NCBI GenBank assembly: GCA_029863125.1
Contig: JAOTWB010000003.1
Span: 49,481 to 113,480, forward strand
DNA length: 64,000 bases
Source: Gammaproteobacteria bacterium
Lineage (GTDB): Bacteria; Pseudomonadota; Gammaproteobacteria; Steroidobacterales; Woeseiaceae
Direction: 5' to 3'
The notes under the pieces are model-generated. The model worked only from the letters and a program-made list of their open reading frames with translations. It made no database searches and was not told where the DNA came from. This document shows, one piece after another, positions 9,695 to 18,699 of this stretch. A program made the position numbers and the translations under genes. How positions within the stretch are numbered: the stretch's first letter is position 1; the number at the start of each line of letters is the position of its first letter.

Positions 9695-10216
9695 ATGATT
9701 AAGAACCGACCCATGCAATTGTTGTACGGCCAGATGGGCCTGGTCATGCTTGTCCTGATGACGCCTGCGGTCATGCAAGCAGGCGAATTTCCGATCGCCG
9801 ACAAGGTTGTCATCGAGAAAGCCATGCGCAAGCTGCACCTCATGAGAAATGGCAAGGCCTTCCGTACCTTCAAGATTGCGCTGGGACTCAGGCCCGTGGG
9901 CGATAAGAAGAAGGAAGGCGATTTCAAGACGCCCGAGGGCAGTTATTACCTGGATAGCCGCAATCAAGACAGCGAATTCTTCTTGTCTATTCGTGTGTCG
10001 TACCCCGACGCAGAGGACGTGCGCGAGGCGAATCAGAGCGGTAACGATCCGGGCGGTGCCATCATGATTCACGGCCAGCCCAACGAACCGACGCGGTCCG
10101 AGGTCTACTACCGCACGCAGGACTGGACGAATGGCTGTATCGCGGTTTCTAACTCCGACATGATTGATATCTGGCTCATGACCGGTGAGAACACGCCGAT
10201 CGAAATTCGTCCGTAG
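9695..10216 (+). CDS. L,D-transpeptidase (YkuD-fold, YafK-like)
   Basis: A 173-residue exported protein with an N-terminal hydrophobic signal (about residues 10-30, ending VMQAG). The YkuD catalytic signature is present: MIHGQPN with H126, and DWTNGCIAVSN with the nucleophile C148. Such enzymes form 3-3 cross-links in murein, attach lipoproteins, or (YafK/DpaA) detach them. The short length and absence of a substrate-recognition domain point to the YafK-like branch. It stands behind the lytic transglycosylase pair and 18 bp before ppnN. Confidence 0.85.
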   Translation: MIKNRPMQLLYGQMGLVMLVLMTPAVMQAGEFPIADKVVIEKAMRKLHLMRNGKAFRTFKIALGLRPVGDKKKEGDFKTPEGSYYLDSRNQDSEFFLSIRVSYPDAEDVREANQSGNDPGGAIMIHGQPNEPTRSEVYYRTQDWTNGCIAVSNSDMIDIWLMTGENTPIEIRP

Positions 10217-10234
10217 CGAATATCTGAGCCGCTC

Positions 10235-11608
10235 ATGAAAGAGGTTGTTGATTTCGTCGACGCCGAAGTATGGCCCGAGGGCAGCCTTGAAGTCCTCTCC
10301 CAGTTTGAAGTCGACCAGCTGAAGAACGGTGGCGCCGGCGGTCTGTATCCGATGCTGCGTCGCTGCATGCTTGCCGTGCTTCACGCAGACAGCAAGATCG
10401 ATGATGCCCGCAAGCTGCTGGAAGCCTACGAGGACTTCGATGTGGGCTTCATCCAGCAGGATCGAGGGCTCAAAGTTGCTCTGAAGAACGCGCCCTCGGA
10501 GGCGTTTGTGGACGGTAAGATGATTCGTGGAACGCGCGAGCTGCTGTTTGCCGTGCTCCGCGACATCGTCTTCACGCGCAACGACATCATCGACAGCGGC
10601 CGCTTCGACCTGGATGCGTCGGACGGCATAACAAATGCCGTATTTCATATCGTCCGTAACGCGCGCATGCTCAATGTGCCGGCGGAAGTGAATCTCGTCG
10701 TGTGCTGGGGGGGGCATGCCATCAGCCGCCGGGAATATGATTATTCGAAGCTGGTCGGCTATGAACTGGGTCTGCGCACACTAAATGTCTGCACGGGTTG
10801 CGGTCCGGGCGCGATGAAAGGCCCCATGAAAGGCGCGACGATTGCTCACGCCAAACAAAGGATTCGGGGCGGGCGTTACATCGGCATAACCGAGCCCGGA
10901 ATCATTGCGGCCGAATCGCCAAATCCCATCGTAAATTCACTCGTCATAATGCCCGATATGGAGAAGCGCCTTGAGGCCTTTGCGCGGCTGGGGCACGGCA
11001 TTATCGTGTTTCCCGGCGGAGTGGGCACAGCGGAAGAAGTTCTTTATTTGTTGGGCGTGTTGCTGCATCCGGAAAACGGGCAGCAGCCGATGCCGTTTAT
11101 CATGACCGGGCCGGCGTCCTCGGAGCCTTATTTTCGACAGATCGATGATTTCGTCGCCGCGACGCTCGGTGATGAGGCCCGCAGTCGCTACCAGATCATC
11201 ATTGATGATCCGCGCGAAGTCGCGCGGCAGATGAATACTCGGCTGAGAGACGTGCTCGATTTTCGAACGAAGCATGGCGATGCCTATTATTTCAACTGGC
11301 GTCTGCAAATAGACCGGGAATTCCAGAGACCGTTTGTCGCCAATCACGAGACGATGAGAGGCCTCGATATCAGCGAGGATCTTCCGAGACACGTGCTCGC
11401 TGCGAATCTCCGGCGTGTTTTTTCCGGCATCGTTTCGGGCAACGTGCGCGAGGACACGGCGGAGCTGATCGAGCGTGATGGGCCTTTTGAGATCGACGGA
11501 TCACGTCGGATCATGAAATTGCTCGATAAGTTGCTGGCTGGGTTCATCGCTGATCGGCGCATGAAGATTTCGACGGGCACATACCATCCCTGCTATGTGA
11601 TTAAGTAA
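10235..11608 (+). CDS. ppnN: Nucleotide 5'-monophosphate nucleosidase (LOG family)
   Basis: This 457-residue protein is close in length and sequence to E. coli PpnN (YgdH), which cleaves purine and pyrimidine monophosphates to base plus ribose 5-phosphate and is controlled by (p)ppGpp. The PpnN-specific N-terminal domain begins near residue 10 (LEVLSQFEVDQLK). The Rossmann LOG core carries NICTGCGPGAMKG-like and PGGVGTAEE (from P260) motifs that bind the nucleotide phosphate and supply the catalytic glutamate. The C-terminal block DLRRVFSGIVSGNVRE is also family-typical. Confidence 0.92.
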   Translation: MKEVVDFVDAEVWPEGSLEVLSQFEVDQLKNGGAGGLYPMLRRCMLAVLHADSKIDDARKLLEAYEDFDVGFIQQDRGLKVALKNAPSEAFVDGKMIRGTRELLFAVLRDIVFTRNDIIDSGRFDLDASDGITNAVFHIVRNARMLNVPAEVNLVVCWGGHAISRREYDYSKLVGYELGLRTLNVCTGCGPGAMKGPMKGATIAHAKQRIRGGRYIGITEPGIIAAESPNPIVNSLVIMPDMEKRLEAFARLGHGIIVFPGGVGTAEEVLYLLGVLLHPENGQQPMPFIMTGPASSEPYFRQIDDFVAATLGDEARSRYQIIIDDPREVARQMNTRLRDVLDFRTKHGDAYYFNWRLQIDREFQRPFVANHETMRGLDISEDLPRHVLAANLRRVFSGIVSGNVREDTAELIERDGPFEIDGSRRIMKLLDKLLAGFIADRRMKISTGTYHPCYVIK

Positions 11609-11728
11609 AACCAACAAGTAAGTGTATGAAATAGAAGACTAATAGGCATTTGGCATTGTGATGCAGTTCCTGTGATTCGAGTGGCTCGAGACTTAGTATT
11701 TAGTCAAAGGGATGACCGAGCAAACTCA

Positions 11729-11998
11729 ATGTCAGACAGCAAAAACATGAGGTGGGTTGACAGCTTCGGCACGGATGCCGAGCCGGAACCGAAAACAGAA
11801 GCTCCGCCGCTGGAACACGACAAGCCGGCCGCGAATGATGCGGACGGCTGGAAACAGTATCGCCGCTGGATATCAAAAGCGCCGGCACCACGCAGCCGAC
11901 GTGCGGGCATCGATCCGGCGCTGTACACCTGGAAAGGCTATCGCGATTGGTCCGACCAGGTGAAACGAAACTGGATTAAGAATTCCGACAACGATTAG
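11729..11998 (+). CDS. Small hydrophilic protein of unknown function
   Basis: This 89-residue protein is not recognised. It begins MSDSKNMRWVDSFG. A Pro/Glu-rich stretch is followed by a C-terminal half rich in Trp, Tyr and Arg (WKQYRRWISK, LYTWKGYRDWSDQVKRNW). The frame extends upstream to a GTG at 11672, but the ATG at 11729 removes an atypical leader and is preferred. An intrinsic terminator stands 21 bp after the stop, supporting it as a real single-gene unit. Confidence 0.55.
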   Translation: MSDSKNMRWVDSFGTDAEPEPKTEAPPLEHDKPAANDADGWKQYRRWISKAPAPRSRRAGIDPALYTWKGYRDWSDQVKRNWIKNSDND

Positions 11999-12018
11999 AA
12001 GTTTCGATTTGACATATC

Positions 12019-12045
12019 AAAACGCCGGCTGAAAGCCGGCGTTTT
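12019..12045 (+). terminator. Intrinsic terminator
   Basis: A perfect 12-bp inverted repeat (AAAACGCCGGCT / AGCCGGCGTTTT) with a 3-nt loop ends in a T run and begins with an A run. It could therefore stop transcription from both sides. It follows the small gene ending at 11998. Confidence 0.9.
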
Positions 12046-12243
12046 GCATTTCCCGGAGTCAAATCGAATAGCCGGCCCCTGGTGTGACTCCGGCCCGCTT
12101 AAAAAAGCGAACTGTGTCTTGTTTCCAGACTATTTTTAGCTCGTTTCCAAAGTAGTGGAACAAGCTGTGATCTGTCTCACGGCCACAGGATCGTCGCGCG
12201 CCTATAGTCAACCCTACTCATGGATCAACGTTGATTTCACGGT
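12046..12243 (+). promoter_or_regulatory. Promoter-like region with a palindromic site ahead of two small genes
   Basis: This 198-bp noncoding gap holds a -10-like TATAGT (12203-12208) without a clear -35. A perfect 12-bp palindrome ATCAACGTTGAT (12224-12235) lies between the presumed start site and the ATG at 12244. A GTTTCCA...TGGAAC inverted repeat lies further upstream near 12150. The palindrome looks like an operator or an RNA hairpin over the translation-initiation region; no regulator is known. Confidence 0.35.
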
Positions 12244-12435
12244 ATGTCGAACAACTGCAAAAAATATGAATCTGCTGTCGATGCACTGAAGAGCGAATCA
12301 GCGCGTCAGCGCTGGGAAATGTTTCACCGCGCCATCGCACACGCCAAAGAATATAACGTTGCCTCGTTGGCCGAGGCAGAGACGCATAGCGGTGAAGCAG
12401 ACAGCGCCGAGCCATTGCTATCAGTCATACAATAA
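12244..12435 (+). CDS. Small protein of unknown function
   Basis: This 63-residue soluble protein is not recognised. It has a helical central stretch (SARQRWEMFHRAIAHAKEYNV) and an acidic C terminus. There is no strong Shine-Dalgarno before the ATG; the preceding palindrome occupies that space. It ends 10 bp before a small membrane protein gene, with which it may be cotranscribed. Coding status rests on amino-acid plausibility only. Confidence 0.45.
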   Translation: MSNNCKKYESAVDALKSESARQRWEMFHRAIAHAKEYNVASLAEAETHSGEADSAEPLLSVIQ

Positions 12436-12445
12436 AGCCGCCTTC

Positions 12446-12697
12446 ATGGAACGATTGCTTCAATACATGGACGATATTGATGACCTGATCGGAATGATGG
12501 GACTCGTTTATGAACAGCTGAGGCGAATTCTCGCTACGATCACGACGCTGGCCGTTTTAACGATATCGATCGGAGCCGGTGTGCAGCTTGCCGTGTGGCA
12601 CCCACCCGTTGCCTTGGCCACCAGCCTGCTGCTTTTCGTCACGCTGTTATATCGCTCTGTTACCGCCCCGACCAACAAACCCTTGCGGGCAATCTGA
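12446..12697 (+). CDS. Small membrane protein of unknown function
   Basis: An 83-residue protein starting MERLLQYMDDIDDLIGMMG. An acidic amphipathic N terminus is followed by two hydrophobic segments (about residues 29-47 and 52-70) and a basic tail. The frame is open further upstream to 12359, but that part overlaps the preceding small gene and reads poorly, so the ATG at 12446 is used. Function unknown. The two short transmembrane helices could suit a small regulatory membrane protein. Confidence 0.5.
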   Translation: MERLLQYMDDIDDLIGMMGLVYEQLRRILATITTLAVLTISIGAGVQLAVWHPPVALATSLLLFVTLLYRSVTAPTNKPLRAI

Positions 12698-12782
12698 GGT
12701 GCCGTAAGCCGGCCGCGGCCCCAGGCTTGAATTCAGCAGAATAATCCCCATGCTGTCTGACTTCGGTCAGGAGGTATTCGGC

Positions 12783-14675
12783 GTGGTGGCAAGTTCGAAG
12801 CGTGAAACACTGGGTTTTCAGACAGAGGTACGTCAGCTGCTCAAGCTGATGATCCACTCCCTGTACAGCAACAAGGAGATCTTTCTCCGCGAGCTGATAT
12901 CAAACGCATCTGACGCGGCGGATAAGCTGCGGTTCGAAGCGCTTGCTGATCCCGAGCTGCTCGACGGCGAGACGGATTTGTCGATTCGCATCGAAGTGGA
13001 CAAGGACAAGCAGCAGCTTTCGATCATCGACAATGGTATTGGTATGTCTCGCGATGAGCTCGTCGACAACCTGGGCACCATTGCCCGTTCTGGAACCGCT
13101 GAGTTTCTTGCGCAGATGACCGGCGACAGAAAGCACGACGCGCAGCTGATTGGCCAGTTCGGCGTCGGTTTCTACTCGAGCTTCATCGTCGCCGATAAGG
13201 TCACAGTCGAAACTCGCCGCGCCGGCCTGTCGGCGAATGAGGCTGTTCTCTGGGAATCTGATGGACAGGGCGAGTTTTCTGTCGAAGACATCGAACGCGC
13301 CGAGCGCGGCACGAAAGTGACCCTGCATCTCAAGGACGAGCAAAAAGAATTTAGCGAGCCGCTTCGCATCGAAACATTAGTTCGGAAATATTCTGACCAC
13401 ATCGGATTCCCGGTGTCGCTACGGGTCGTCGGCGCCGACGACAAAGAGGCAAGGATCGTCAATTCCGCGACCGCCCTTTGGACTCGATCGCGCAGCGATG
13501 TCAGTGACGACGAATACAAGGAATTCTACAAATATCTGACGCATGATTTCGTGGATCCGCTAGCGTGGAGCCATAACCGCGTGGAAGGCAAGAGGGAATA
13601 TACGAGCCTCCTGTACATCCCGTCGGCGGCCCCGTTCGACCTGTGGAATCGTGAAGCGCCGAGGGGATTGAAACTCTACGTGCAGCGCGTGTTCATCATG
13701 GACGATGCGGAACAATTCCTGCCGCTGTACCTGAGATTCGTCAAAGGCGTCGTGGATTCATCCGACCTGCCGCTCAATGTTTCGCGCGAGTTATTGCAGC
13801 AAAACGCGGATCTTGCCGCGATGCGTGGCGCGTTGACGCGCCGCGTGTTGGGCATGCTGGAAAAAATGGCATCCAGTGAAGCGGACGACTACCAGACAGT
13901 CTGGCGCGAGTTCGGACAGGTTCTCAAAGAAGGCATCGTCGAAGACCATGCAAACAAAGATAAGCTCGCGAGGCTGCTGCGTTTCGCATCGACTCATAAC
14001 GATAGTGATGCACAGGACCAATCGCTCGAAGATTACGTCGGGAGGGCCGCACCTGATCAGGACAAGATTTATTTCATCCTGGCCGAAAACTACGCGACGG
14101 CTGTCGCCAGCCCGCACCTGGAGCAGCTGCGAAAGCGCGGTATCGAAGTGCTGCTGCTGGTCGATCGCATTGATCCATGGCTGGTTGACGGTCTGGCCGA
14201 GTTTGACGGCAAGGCGCTCGTGGATGTTGCGAAGTCGGCGCTGGAGCTGCCCGACAGTGCAGACGCGGCGTCCCAGGACGAAATCAATGAGCAATACAAG
14301 TCACTTCTCGACAAAACCAGGAAGGTCCTCGGCGAGCGGGTGGAGGCCGTTAACGTCAGTCGTCGTTTGGTCGAATCACCGGCATGTGTCGTCGCCGCCG
14401 AAAACGATCTCAATCCGCAGCTGCGGCGTATGCTGGAAGCAAGCGGGCAAAAGGTTCCCCAGTCCAAGCCGATTCTCGAGATAAACGTGGAACATCCGCT
14501 CGTCAAACGCCTGTCGGCGGAGGCTGATGATGCGGTTTTCGACGATCTTGCTAATATCGTCATGGACCACGCGCTGCTTGCCGAAGGCGCGCAGCTGGAT
14601 AATCCCGCAAAATACGTGCGGCGTATGAACAAACTAATGCTCGATTTCAATCCGGGGGCAACCAGTGAGCAGTGA
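12783..14675 (+). CDS. htpG: Molecular chaperone HtpG (Hsp90)
   Basis: The bacterial Hsp90 homologue, a dimeric ATP-driven cytosolic chaperone of about 630 residues. The N-terminal GHKL ATPase motifs are clear: [28 protein letters not shown] and GQFGVGFYS. The middle domain has [12 protein letters not shown], and the C-terminal dimerisation domain follows. An in-frame ATG at 12750 gives 11 extra residues. The GTG at 12783 has AGGAGG at 12769-12774 with 8-nt spacing and begins right where homologues do, so it is the chosen start. msrB overlaps its 3' end by 11 bp. Confidence 0.97.
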   Translation: MVASSKRETLGFQTEVRQLLKLMIHSLYSNKEIFLRELISNASDAADKLRFEALADPELLDGETDLSIRIEVDKDKQQLSIIDNGIGMSRDELVDNLGTIARSGTAEFLAQMTGDRKHDAQLIGQFGVGFYSSFIVADKVTVETRRAGLSANEAVLWESDGQGEFSVEDIERAERGTKVTLHLKDEQKEFSEPLRIETLVRKYSDHIGFPVSLRVVGADDKEARIVNSATALWTRSRSDVSDDEYKEFYKYLTHDFVDPLAWSHNRVEGKREYTSLLYIPSAAPFDLWNREAPRGLKLYVQRVFIMDDAEQFLPLYLRFVKGVVDSSDLPLNVSRELLQQNADLAAMRGALTRRVLGMLEKMASSEADDYQTVWREFGQVLKEGIVEDHANKDKLARLLRFASTHNDSDAQDQSLEDYVGRAAPDQDKIYFILAENYATAVASPHLEQLRKRGIEVLLLVDRIDPWLVDGLAEFDGKALVDVAKSALELPDSADAASQDEINEQYKSLLDKTRKVLGERVEAVNVSRRLVESPACVVAAENDLNPQLRRMLEASGQKVPQSKPILEINVEHPLVKRLSAEADDAVFDDLANIVMDHALLAEGAQLDNPAKYVRRMNKLMLDFNPGATSEQ

Positions 14676-15060
14676 CGGCAACGACAAGAACCTGCGCGAC
14701 CGGCTTAGCGATGAGCAATACCGGGTCACGCAGAAAGCGGCGACCGAACGACCTTTTACGGGAAAGTACGTCGACCACAAGGGAGACGGCAGCTATCACT
14801 GTATTTGTTGCGACGCACCGCTGTTCCGATCGGACCACAAGTATGATTCCGGCTCCGGTTGGCCCAGCTTTTGGCTGCCGCTCGCCGGTGACGCGGTCCG
14901 CACCAAGACCGATGTATCGCACGGCATGACGCGCGCCGAGGTCGTTTGCGCCAACTGCGATGCGCACCTCGGTCACGTATTCGAGGATGGTCCGCAGCCA
15001 TCGGGCCTGAGATACTGCATCAATTCGGCATCGCTGGATTTCAAAGGATCGGACGAATGA
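14665..15060 (+). CDS. msrB: Peptide methionine-(R)-S-oxide reductase MsrB
   Basis: This 131-residue enzyme reduces methionine-R-sulfoxide in proteins. It has the two zinc CxxC pairs (C46/C49 and C95/C98), the core motif SGSGWPSFW, and the catalytic cysteine in [11 protein letters not shown] (C118). It starts at a GTG overlapping the end of htpG and runs into the ATG of the FKBP lipoprotein. The three genes (htpG, msrB, FKBP) therefore look like a coupled protein-quality operon. No signal peptide, so cytosolic. Confidence 0.95.
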   Translation: MSSDGNDKNLRDRLSDEQYRVTQKAATERPFTGKYVDHKGDGSYHCICCDAPLFRSDHKYDSGSGWPSFWLPLAGDAVRTKTDVSHGMTRAEVVCANCDAHLGHVFEDGPQPSGLRYCINSASLDFKGSDE

Positions 15061-15536
15061 AGCTGAGCAAGTTTTCGGCAACGCTGCTTGCCGCGGTATT
15101 GCTGGCTGGCTGTGGTCAGGCGGAGCAACAAGCCGCAGAAGCTGGCGCCTGTCCGGAGGCCGATGAGAGCGGCGTGATCCGGATTGCGGACGGACTGACG
15201 GGCAAGATCACGAACAAAGGGTACGGCCGTGCCGCGGTCGCGGGTGATTACGCGGACGTACACACCACGCTCTGGCTGTACGACGAGGACTCGCCGGGCG
15301 GCAGAGGTACCGAGATCTGGTCCTCGGGTGGCGTTGAGCCCTTCCAGTTCATGCTCGATGCCGGACAGGTCATCAAAGGTTGGGACCTGGGTGTCACCTG
15401 CATGCGGGTTGGTGAGACCCGTGAACTCAAGATCGCTCCCCAACTCGGCTACGGGGCACGCGGCAAGCCGCCTGTTCCGCCCAATGCGACGCTGCTATTC
15501 GAGATTGAGCTCATAAAGCTGACCGAATCGAATTAG
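15057..15536 (+). CDS. FKBP-type peptidyl-prolyl cis-trans isomerase, lipoprotein
   Basis: A 159-residue envelope lipoprotein. The signal peptide ends in lipobox LAGC (C19), and a single FKBP domain fills the C-terminal two thirds. Visible motifs are [28 protein letters not shown] and [24 protein letters not shown], matching the rotamase active-site strands. The ATG overlaps the msrB stop (ATGA). It catalyses prolyl isomerisation and probably assists folding of periplasmic proteins. Confidence 0.9.
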   Translation: MKLSKFSATLLAAVLLAGCGQAEQQAAEAGACPEADESGVIRIADGLTGKITNKGYGRAAVAGDYADVHTTLWLYDEDSPGGRGTEIWSSGGVEPFQFMLDAGQVIKGWDLGVTCMRVGETRELKIAPQLGYGARGKPPVPPNATLLFEIELIKLTESN

Positions 15537-15710
15537 CCGCTTGCGGAATCGACTTTTTCCAGGCCTGTTCCGCGCCTTCACCGTTGCGCCGAACGATACT
15601 TATGCGCCGGTTCGGGCTGCGCCCGTAGCGGGTGGCATTAAAAGAAGCAAGCGTTCCGCACAGCAGTGCCGAAAACACCACGATGTGTCGAAGTTCGTGG
15701 ACCACGGGTA

Positions 15711-16631
15711 TTAGACGCTTCGCTTGCGGTCATTCAGTTCGCGCGCCTGGCCGATCCAGTTTTCGCGGTAAATGCGACTGTGAAAGCCCTTGAGCCGCTG
15801 CGCAACACGATCGATATCGTACTCGCTCATGTCAGCTATTTGCTGAAAGCGGAAGATTCCCATTTCGTTAAGCGTCTTTTCGATCGCCGGTCCGACTCCC
15901 TTTATTTTTTTCAGGTTGTCGCGAAGCGTTTTGTCGTGACTGTCTTCGGCGGCCGACGCAGATGCGTAATCATTTGTCCCGTCACTCGGGTCGTTTGATG
16001 CGTCGCGGCCATCGGTGAGTGCTTCCGGATTCCGAACCGGCTCGATGCGCGTGGGGTTTTCGTCAGATCCTTTCTCGAGCGCCTCGATGCGGAGCCGGGC
16101 GCGAGCCAGATCGGCTTCGAGTTGCTCGGCTTCTTCGTTTCGAATCTTGTATCGCTCGATCAGCGGCGGCAGCCGATTCTGCCAGTTCTCCAATTCGCGG
16201 CTGAGCTGGAATATTTTTTCGTCTTTCTGCCGTATGGCGCTCTTGCCGTCATCATGCGTCGCAAATTTCGTCTGCAGCTGGTCGCGTTGCGACACGACGA
16301 CCTCGAGGTTGCTGCGAATGTCCTTGATCTCGCGCTGCAGTTCGTCGCGCCGTGCGTAGGCTGTCTGTGCGGCCGCCGACAGCTCCCTGGCCCGGTTCTT
16401 GGCGTCCTGGCTAGAGGCCTGGAACTGACTGATCTGGTCCATCAGGCTCTTGTTCTGACTGACCAGGCGATCATGCTCGATCCTTTGCGTCCCGATCTGT
16501 TCCTGCCAGCCCGCATTGATCGCCGCCTTTTCCTGCAGCGATCGTCTGCCCCGCAGTGCCCACCCGGCGATTACGCCGATAACCGCGGTCAACGCGAGCA
16601 GCACTAGGTGTATGACGGTTATTTCAGGCAT
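15711..16631 (-). CDS. Membrane-anchored coiled-coil protein with C-terminal helix-hairpin-helix domain
   Basis: A protein of about 306 residues from the ATG at 16631 (the frame stays open further upstream but reads into rocD). It has one N-terminal transmembrane helix (about residues 5-27), then a long Gln/Glu/Arg-rich coiled coil (about 30-195). After an Asp/Ser/Asn-rich linker comes a C-terminal HhH-like fold: LKKIKGVGPAIEKTLNEMG...FQQIADMSEYDIDRVAQRL. That C-terminal motif is found in several envelope or DNA-associated proteins of unknown role. It follows rocD by 23 bp on the same strand. Confidence 0.7.
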   Translation of the reverse strand: MPEITVIHLVLLALTAVIGVIAGWALRGRRSLQEKAAINAGWQEQIGTQRIEHDRLVSQNKSLMDQISQFQASSQDAKNRARELSAAAQTAYARRDELQREIKDIRSNLEVVVSQRDQLQTKFATHDDGKSAIRQKDEKIFQLSRELENWQNRLPPLIERYKIRNEEAEQLEADLARARLRIEALEKGSDENPTRIEPVRNPEALTDGRDASNDPSDGTNDYASASAAEDSHDKTLRDNLKKIKGVGPAIEKTLNEMGIFRFQQIADMSEYDIDRVAQRLKGFHSRIYRENWIGQARELNDRKRSV

Positions 16632-16654
16632 TGAAGCAGGTTCCTCTGTGTTGC

Positions 16655-17872
16655 TTACGACGCAAGCCGCAGCCTGTCCATCTCTTCCAGAACGCCGCGA
16701 ATCTGCGAGACAGCCCAGTCGATCTCGGCTTTGCCGATGATCAGTGGCGGTGCGAGGCGCACGACGGTTTGATGCGTCTCCTTGCTCAGGAGACCACGCT
16801 TCATGAGTGCCTCGCATACGGCGCGCGCGCTCGCGTAATCCGGATCGATCTCGATGCCGACAAACAGGCCCTTGCCGCGTATTTCGCGTATCAGCGGGCA
16901 GTTTATCGCACGGAGTTCGGCAAGGAGATAGTCGCCCATCGCCGCGCTGTTTGCGGGCAGATCCTCATCAACAATGATGTTCAAAGCCTCGAGTCCGACG
17001 GCGGCGCCGAGCGGATTTCCGCCGAAGGTGCTGCCGTGATCGCCCGGTGTAAATACTTCCATGACATCGCGGCGCGCCAGGAACATCGATACCGGCAGGA
17101 TACCGCCGCCAAGGGCTTTGCCGAGAATCAGCCCGTCGGGCCTGACGTCGTCGTGTTCGCAGGCCAGGAATTTTCCGGTTCGACCAAGTCCGGTCTGAAT
17201 TTCGTCGGCGATAAACAGCACCTTTTGTTCGCGGCACAGTGCGGCGGCCGCCTGAAGGTATCCCGGAGGCGGCATGACGATGCCCCCTTCGCCCTGGATC
17301 GGTTCAACGATGAACGCCGCGGTGTTTTCATTGATAGCCGCCCGGAGCGCCGCGATGTCGCCGTACTCGACGTTCAGGAAACCCGCCGGAAACGGACCGA
17401 ACCCGCGCTGGTACTGCGGCTCGTCAGACATGGCGACCGCGGCGATCGTGCGGCCGTGGAAATTTCCGTCGCAGCCGATGATCTCGGCCTTGTTTTCAGC
17501 CACGCCCTTCACCGTGTAGGCCCATTTCCGTGCCGCCTTGATCGCTGTTTCGACGGCCTCGGCGCCGGTGTTCATCGGCAGCGCCATGTCCTGGCCGGTC
17601 AGCTGGCATGCGCGCGCAAGGAACGGTCCGAGCATGTCCGAATAGAAGGCACGGGATACGATGGTCAGGCGTGCAACTTGTTGCCGGACCAGGCGAACGA
17701 GCCGCGGGTTTGCATGCCCGTGGCTGACGGCCGAGTACGCGCTCATCATGTCCAGATATTTCTTGCCGGCGTCATCCCAGACAAATACGCCTTCACCGCG
17801 CGTCAGGACAACCGGCAGCGGATGGTAGTTGCGGGCACAATATTTCGATTCGAGGTCCATAGAGGAGCTCAT
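16655..17872 (-). CDS. rocD: Ornithine--oxo-acid aminotransferase
   Basis: A 405-residue PLP-dependent class III aminotransferase that converts ornithine and 2-oxoglutarate to glutamate semialdehyde and glutamate. Motifs are MNTGAEAVETAIKAARKW, FHGRTIAAVAMS, VEPIQGEGGI, FIADEIQTGLGRTGK and the PLP-lysine segment LILGKALGGG. The profile fits ornithine aminotransferase better than acetylornithine or GABA enzymes. An ATG at 17872 with AAGGTGA five bases upstream is a better start than the upstream 17923. The nearby proC (proline synthesis) fits the same arginine/proline chemistry. Confidence 0.9.
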   Translation of the reverse strand: MSSSMDLESKYCARNYHPLPVVLTRGEGVFVWDDAGKKYLDMMSAYSAVSHGHANPRLVRLVRQQVARLTIVSRAFYSDMLGPFLARACQLTGQDMALPMNTGAEAVETAIKAARKWAYTVKGVAENKAEIIGCDGNFHGRTIAAVAMSDEPQYQRGFGPFPAGFLNVEYGDIAALRAAINENTAAFIVEPIQGEGGIVMPPPGYLQAAAALCREQKVLFIADEIQTGLGRTGKFLACEHDDVRPDGLILGKALGGGILPVSMFLARRDVMEVFTPGDHGSTFGGNPLGAAVGLEALNIIVDEDLPANSAAMGDYLLAELRAINCPLIREIRGKGLFVGIEIDPDYASARAVCEALMKRGLLSKETHQTVVRLAPPLIIGKAEIDWAVSQIRGVLEEMDRLRLAS

Positions 17873-17991
17873 GAGATCACCTTTTTGTTGTTCCGGCCCT
17901 TTCAACGACGACCAGTATTGCATAAGGTCATAATTTTACAGCAATAACGGCAGATCGGGCCACCTGGCTGGCGGTTACGACCGAGAACTTG

Positions 17992-18648
17992 ATGGCGAAA
18001 GCGCGTGAATCAGAGGAACTGTTTATCGACGGTCCGGCCGGACGGCTCGAGGCCGTCTACGAAACGACGCCGGGTGTCGACCTCGAGGGGGCCGTGGTCA
18101 TTTGTCATCCACATCCCCAACACGGTGGCACGATGCACAACAAGGTCGTTCACACTCTCGCCCGTGCATTCCATCGATCGGGCTTGGCCGTATTGCGATT
18201 CAACTTCCGCGGCACCGAGAAAAGCGAGGGTCACTTCGATGAAGGCGTCGGCGAGCTGGACGATACGATGGCCGCAATCGACTGGATGCGTGCGAAGCAT
18301 CCGGACAGTCCGCTTTGGCTCGCCGGGTTTTCGTTTGGCGCGGCAATGGCGGTGCGGGCCGCGGTCCGAACAGGCGTCGATGGCCTGATCAGCGTCGCAC
18401 CGGCCGTATCCCGCTTTGCGTCGGGTCTCGCAACGCAACCGCGATGCCCGTGGCTCATCGTGCAGGGCGACGAGGACGAGTTGGTCACGGTCGACGAGAC
18501 TATCGACTGGGTAAACGGATTACAGCCGGGACCGGAGCTGCTGGTCCTGCCTGGGGCCGAGCATTTCTTTCATGGTCGGCTGATCGACTTGCGAGAGGCG
18601 GTCATGGACTTTGTGACGGCAGTGCGCGACCCGACATCGCAGGGATAA
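17992..18648 (+). CDS. Alpha/beta hydrolase
   Basis: A 218-residue cytosolic alpha/beta hydrolase of the short dienelactone-hydrolase-like type. It has VVICHPHPQHGGTMHNKVV near the oxyanion site, FNFRGTEKSEG, the nucleophile elbow AGFSFGAAMA, and the catalytic histidine in GAEHFFHGRL, with an acidic residue in VQGDEDELV. The substrate is unknown. An ATG at 17992 is preferred to the TTG one codon earlier. A bidirectional terminator follows directly. Confidence 0.85.
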   Translation: MAKARESEELFIDGPAGRLEAVYETTPGVDLEGAVVICHPHPQHGGTMHNKVVHTLARAFHRSGLAVLRFNFRGTEKSEGHFDEGVGELDDTMAAIDWMRAKHPDSPLWLAGFSFGAAMAVRAAVRTGVDGLISVAPAVSRFASGLATQPRCPWLIVQGDEDELVTVDETIDWVNGLQPGPELLVLPGAEHFFHGRLIDLREAVMDFVTAVRDPTSQG

Positions 18649-18650
18649 AA

Positions 18651-18674
18651 AAAGCCGGGGCGAGCCCCGGCTTT
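18651..18674 (+). terminator. Bidirectional intrinsic terminator
   Basis: A 10-bp perfect stem AAAGCCGGGG / CCCCGGCTTT with loop CGAG lies between the converging alpha/beta hydrolase and HU-like genes. It carries an A run on one side and a T run on the other. Confidence 0.9.
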
Positions 18675-18699
18675 CCGTATTCAGTAGAGTAGCTGAAAT

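Noticed and set aside
12359..12445. Upstream extension of the small membrane protein frame
   Set aside because: It overlaps the preceding small gene and reads like random sequence; the ATG at 12446 is more likely.
15511..15705. A 64-residue leftward frame just after the HhH protein gene, with a short hydrophobic stretch
   Set aside because: GTG start without a ribosome binding site, weak residue composition, and overlap with the end of the FKBP lipoprotein gene; kept out as unsupported.
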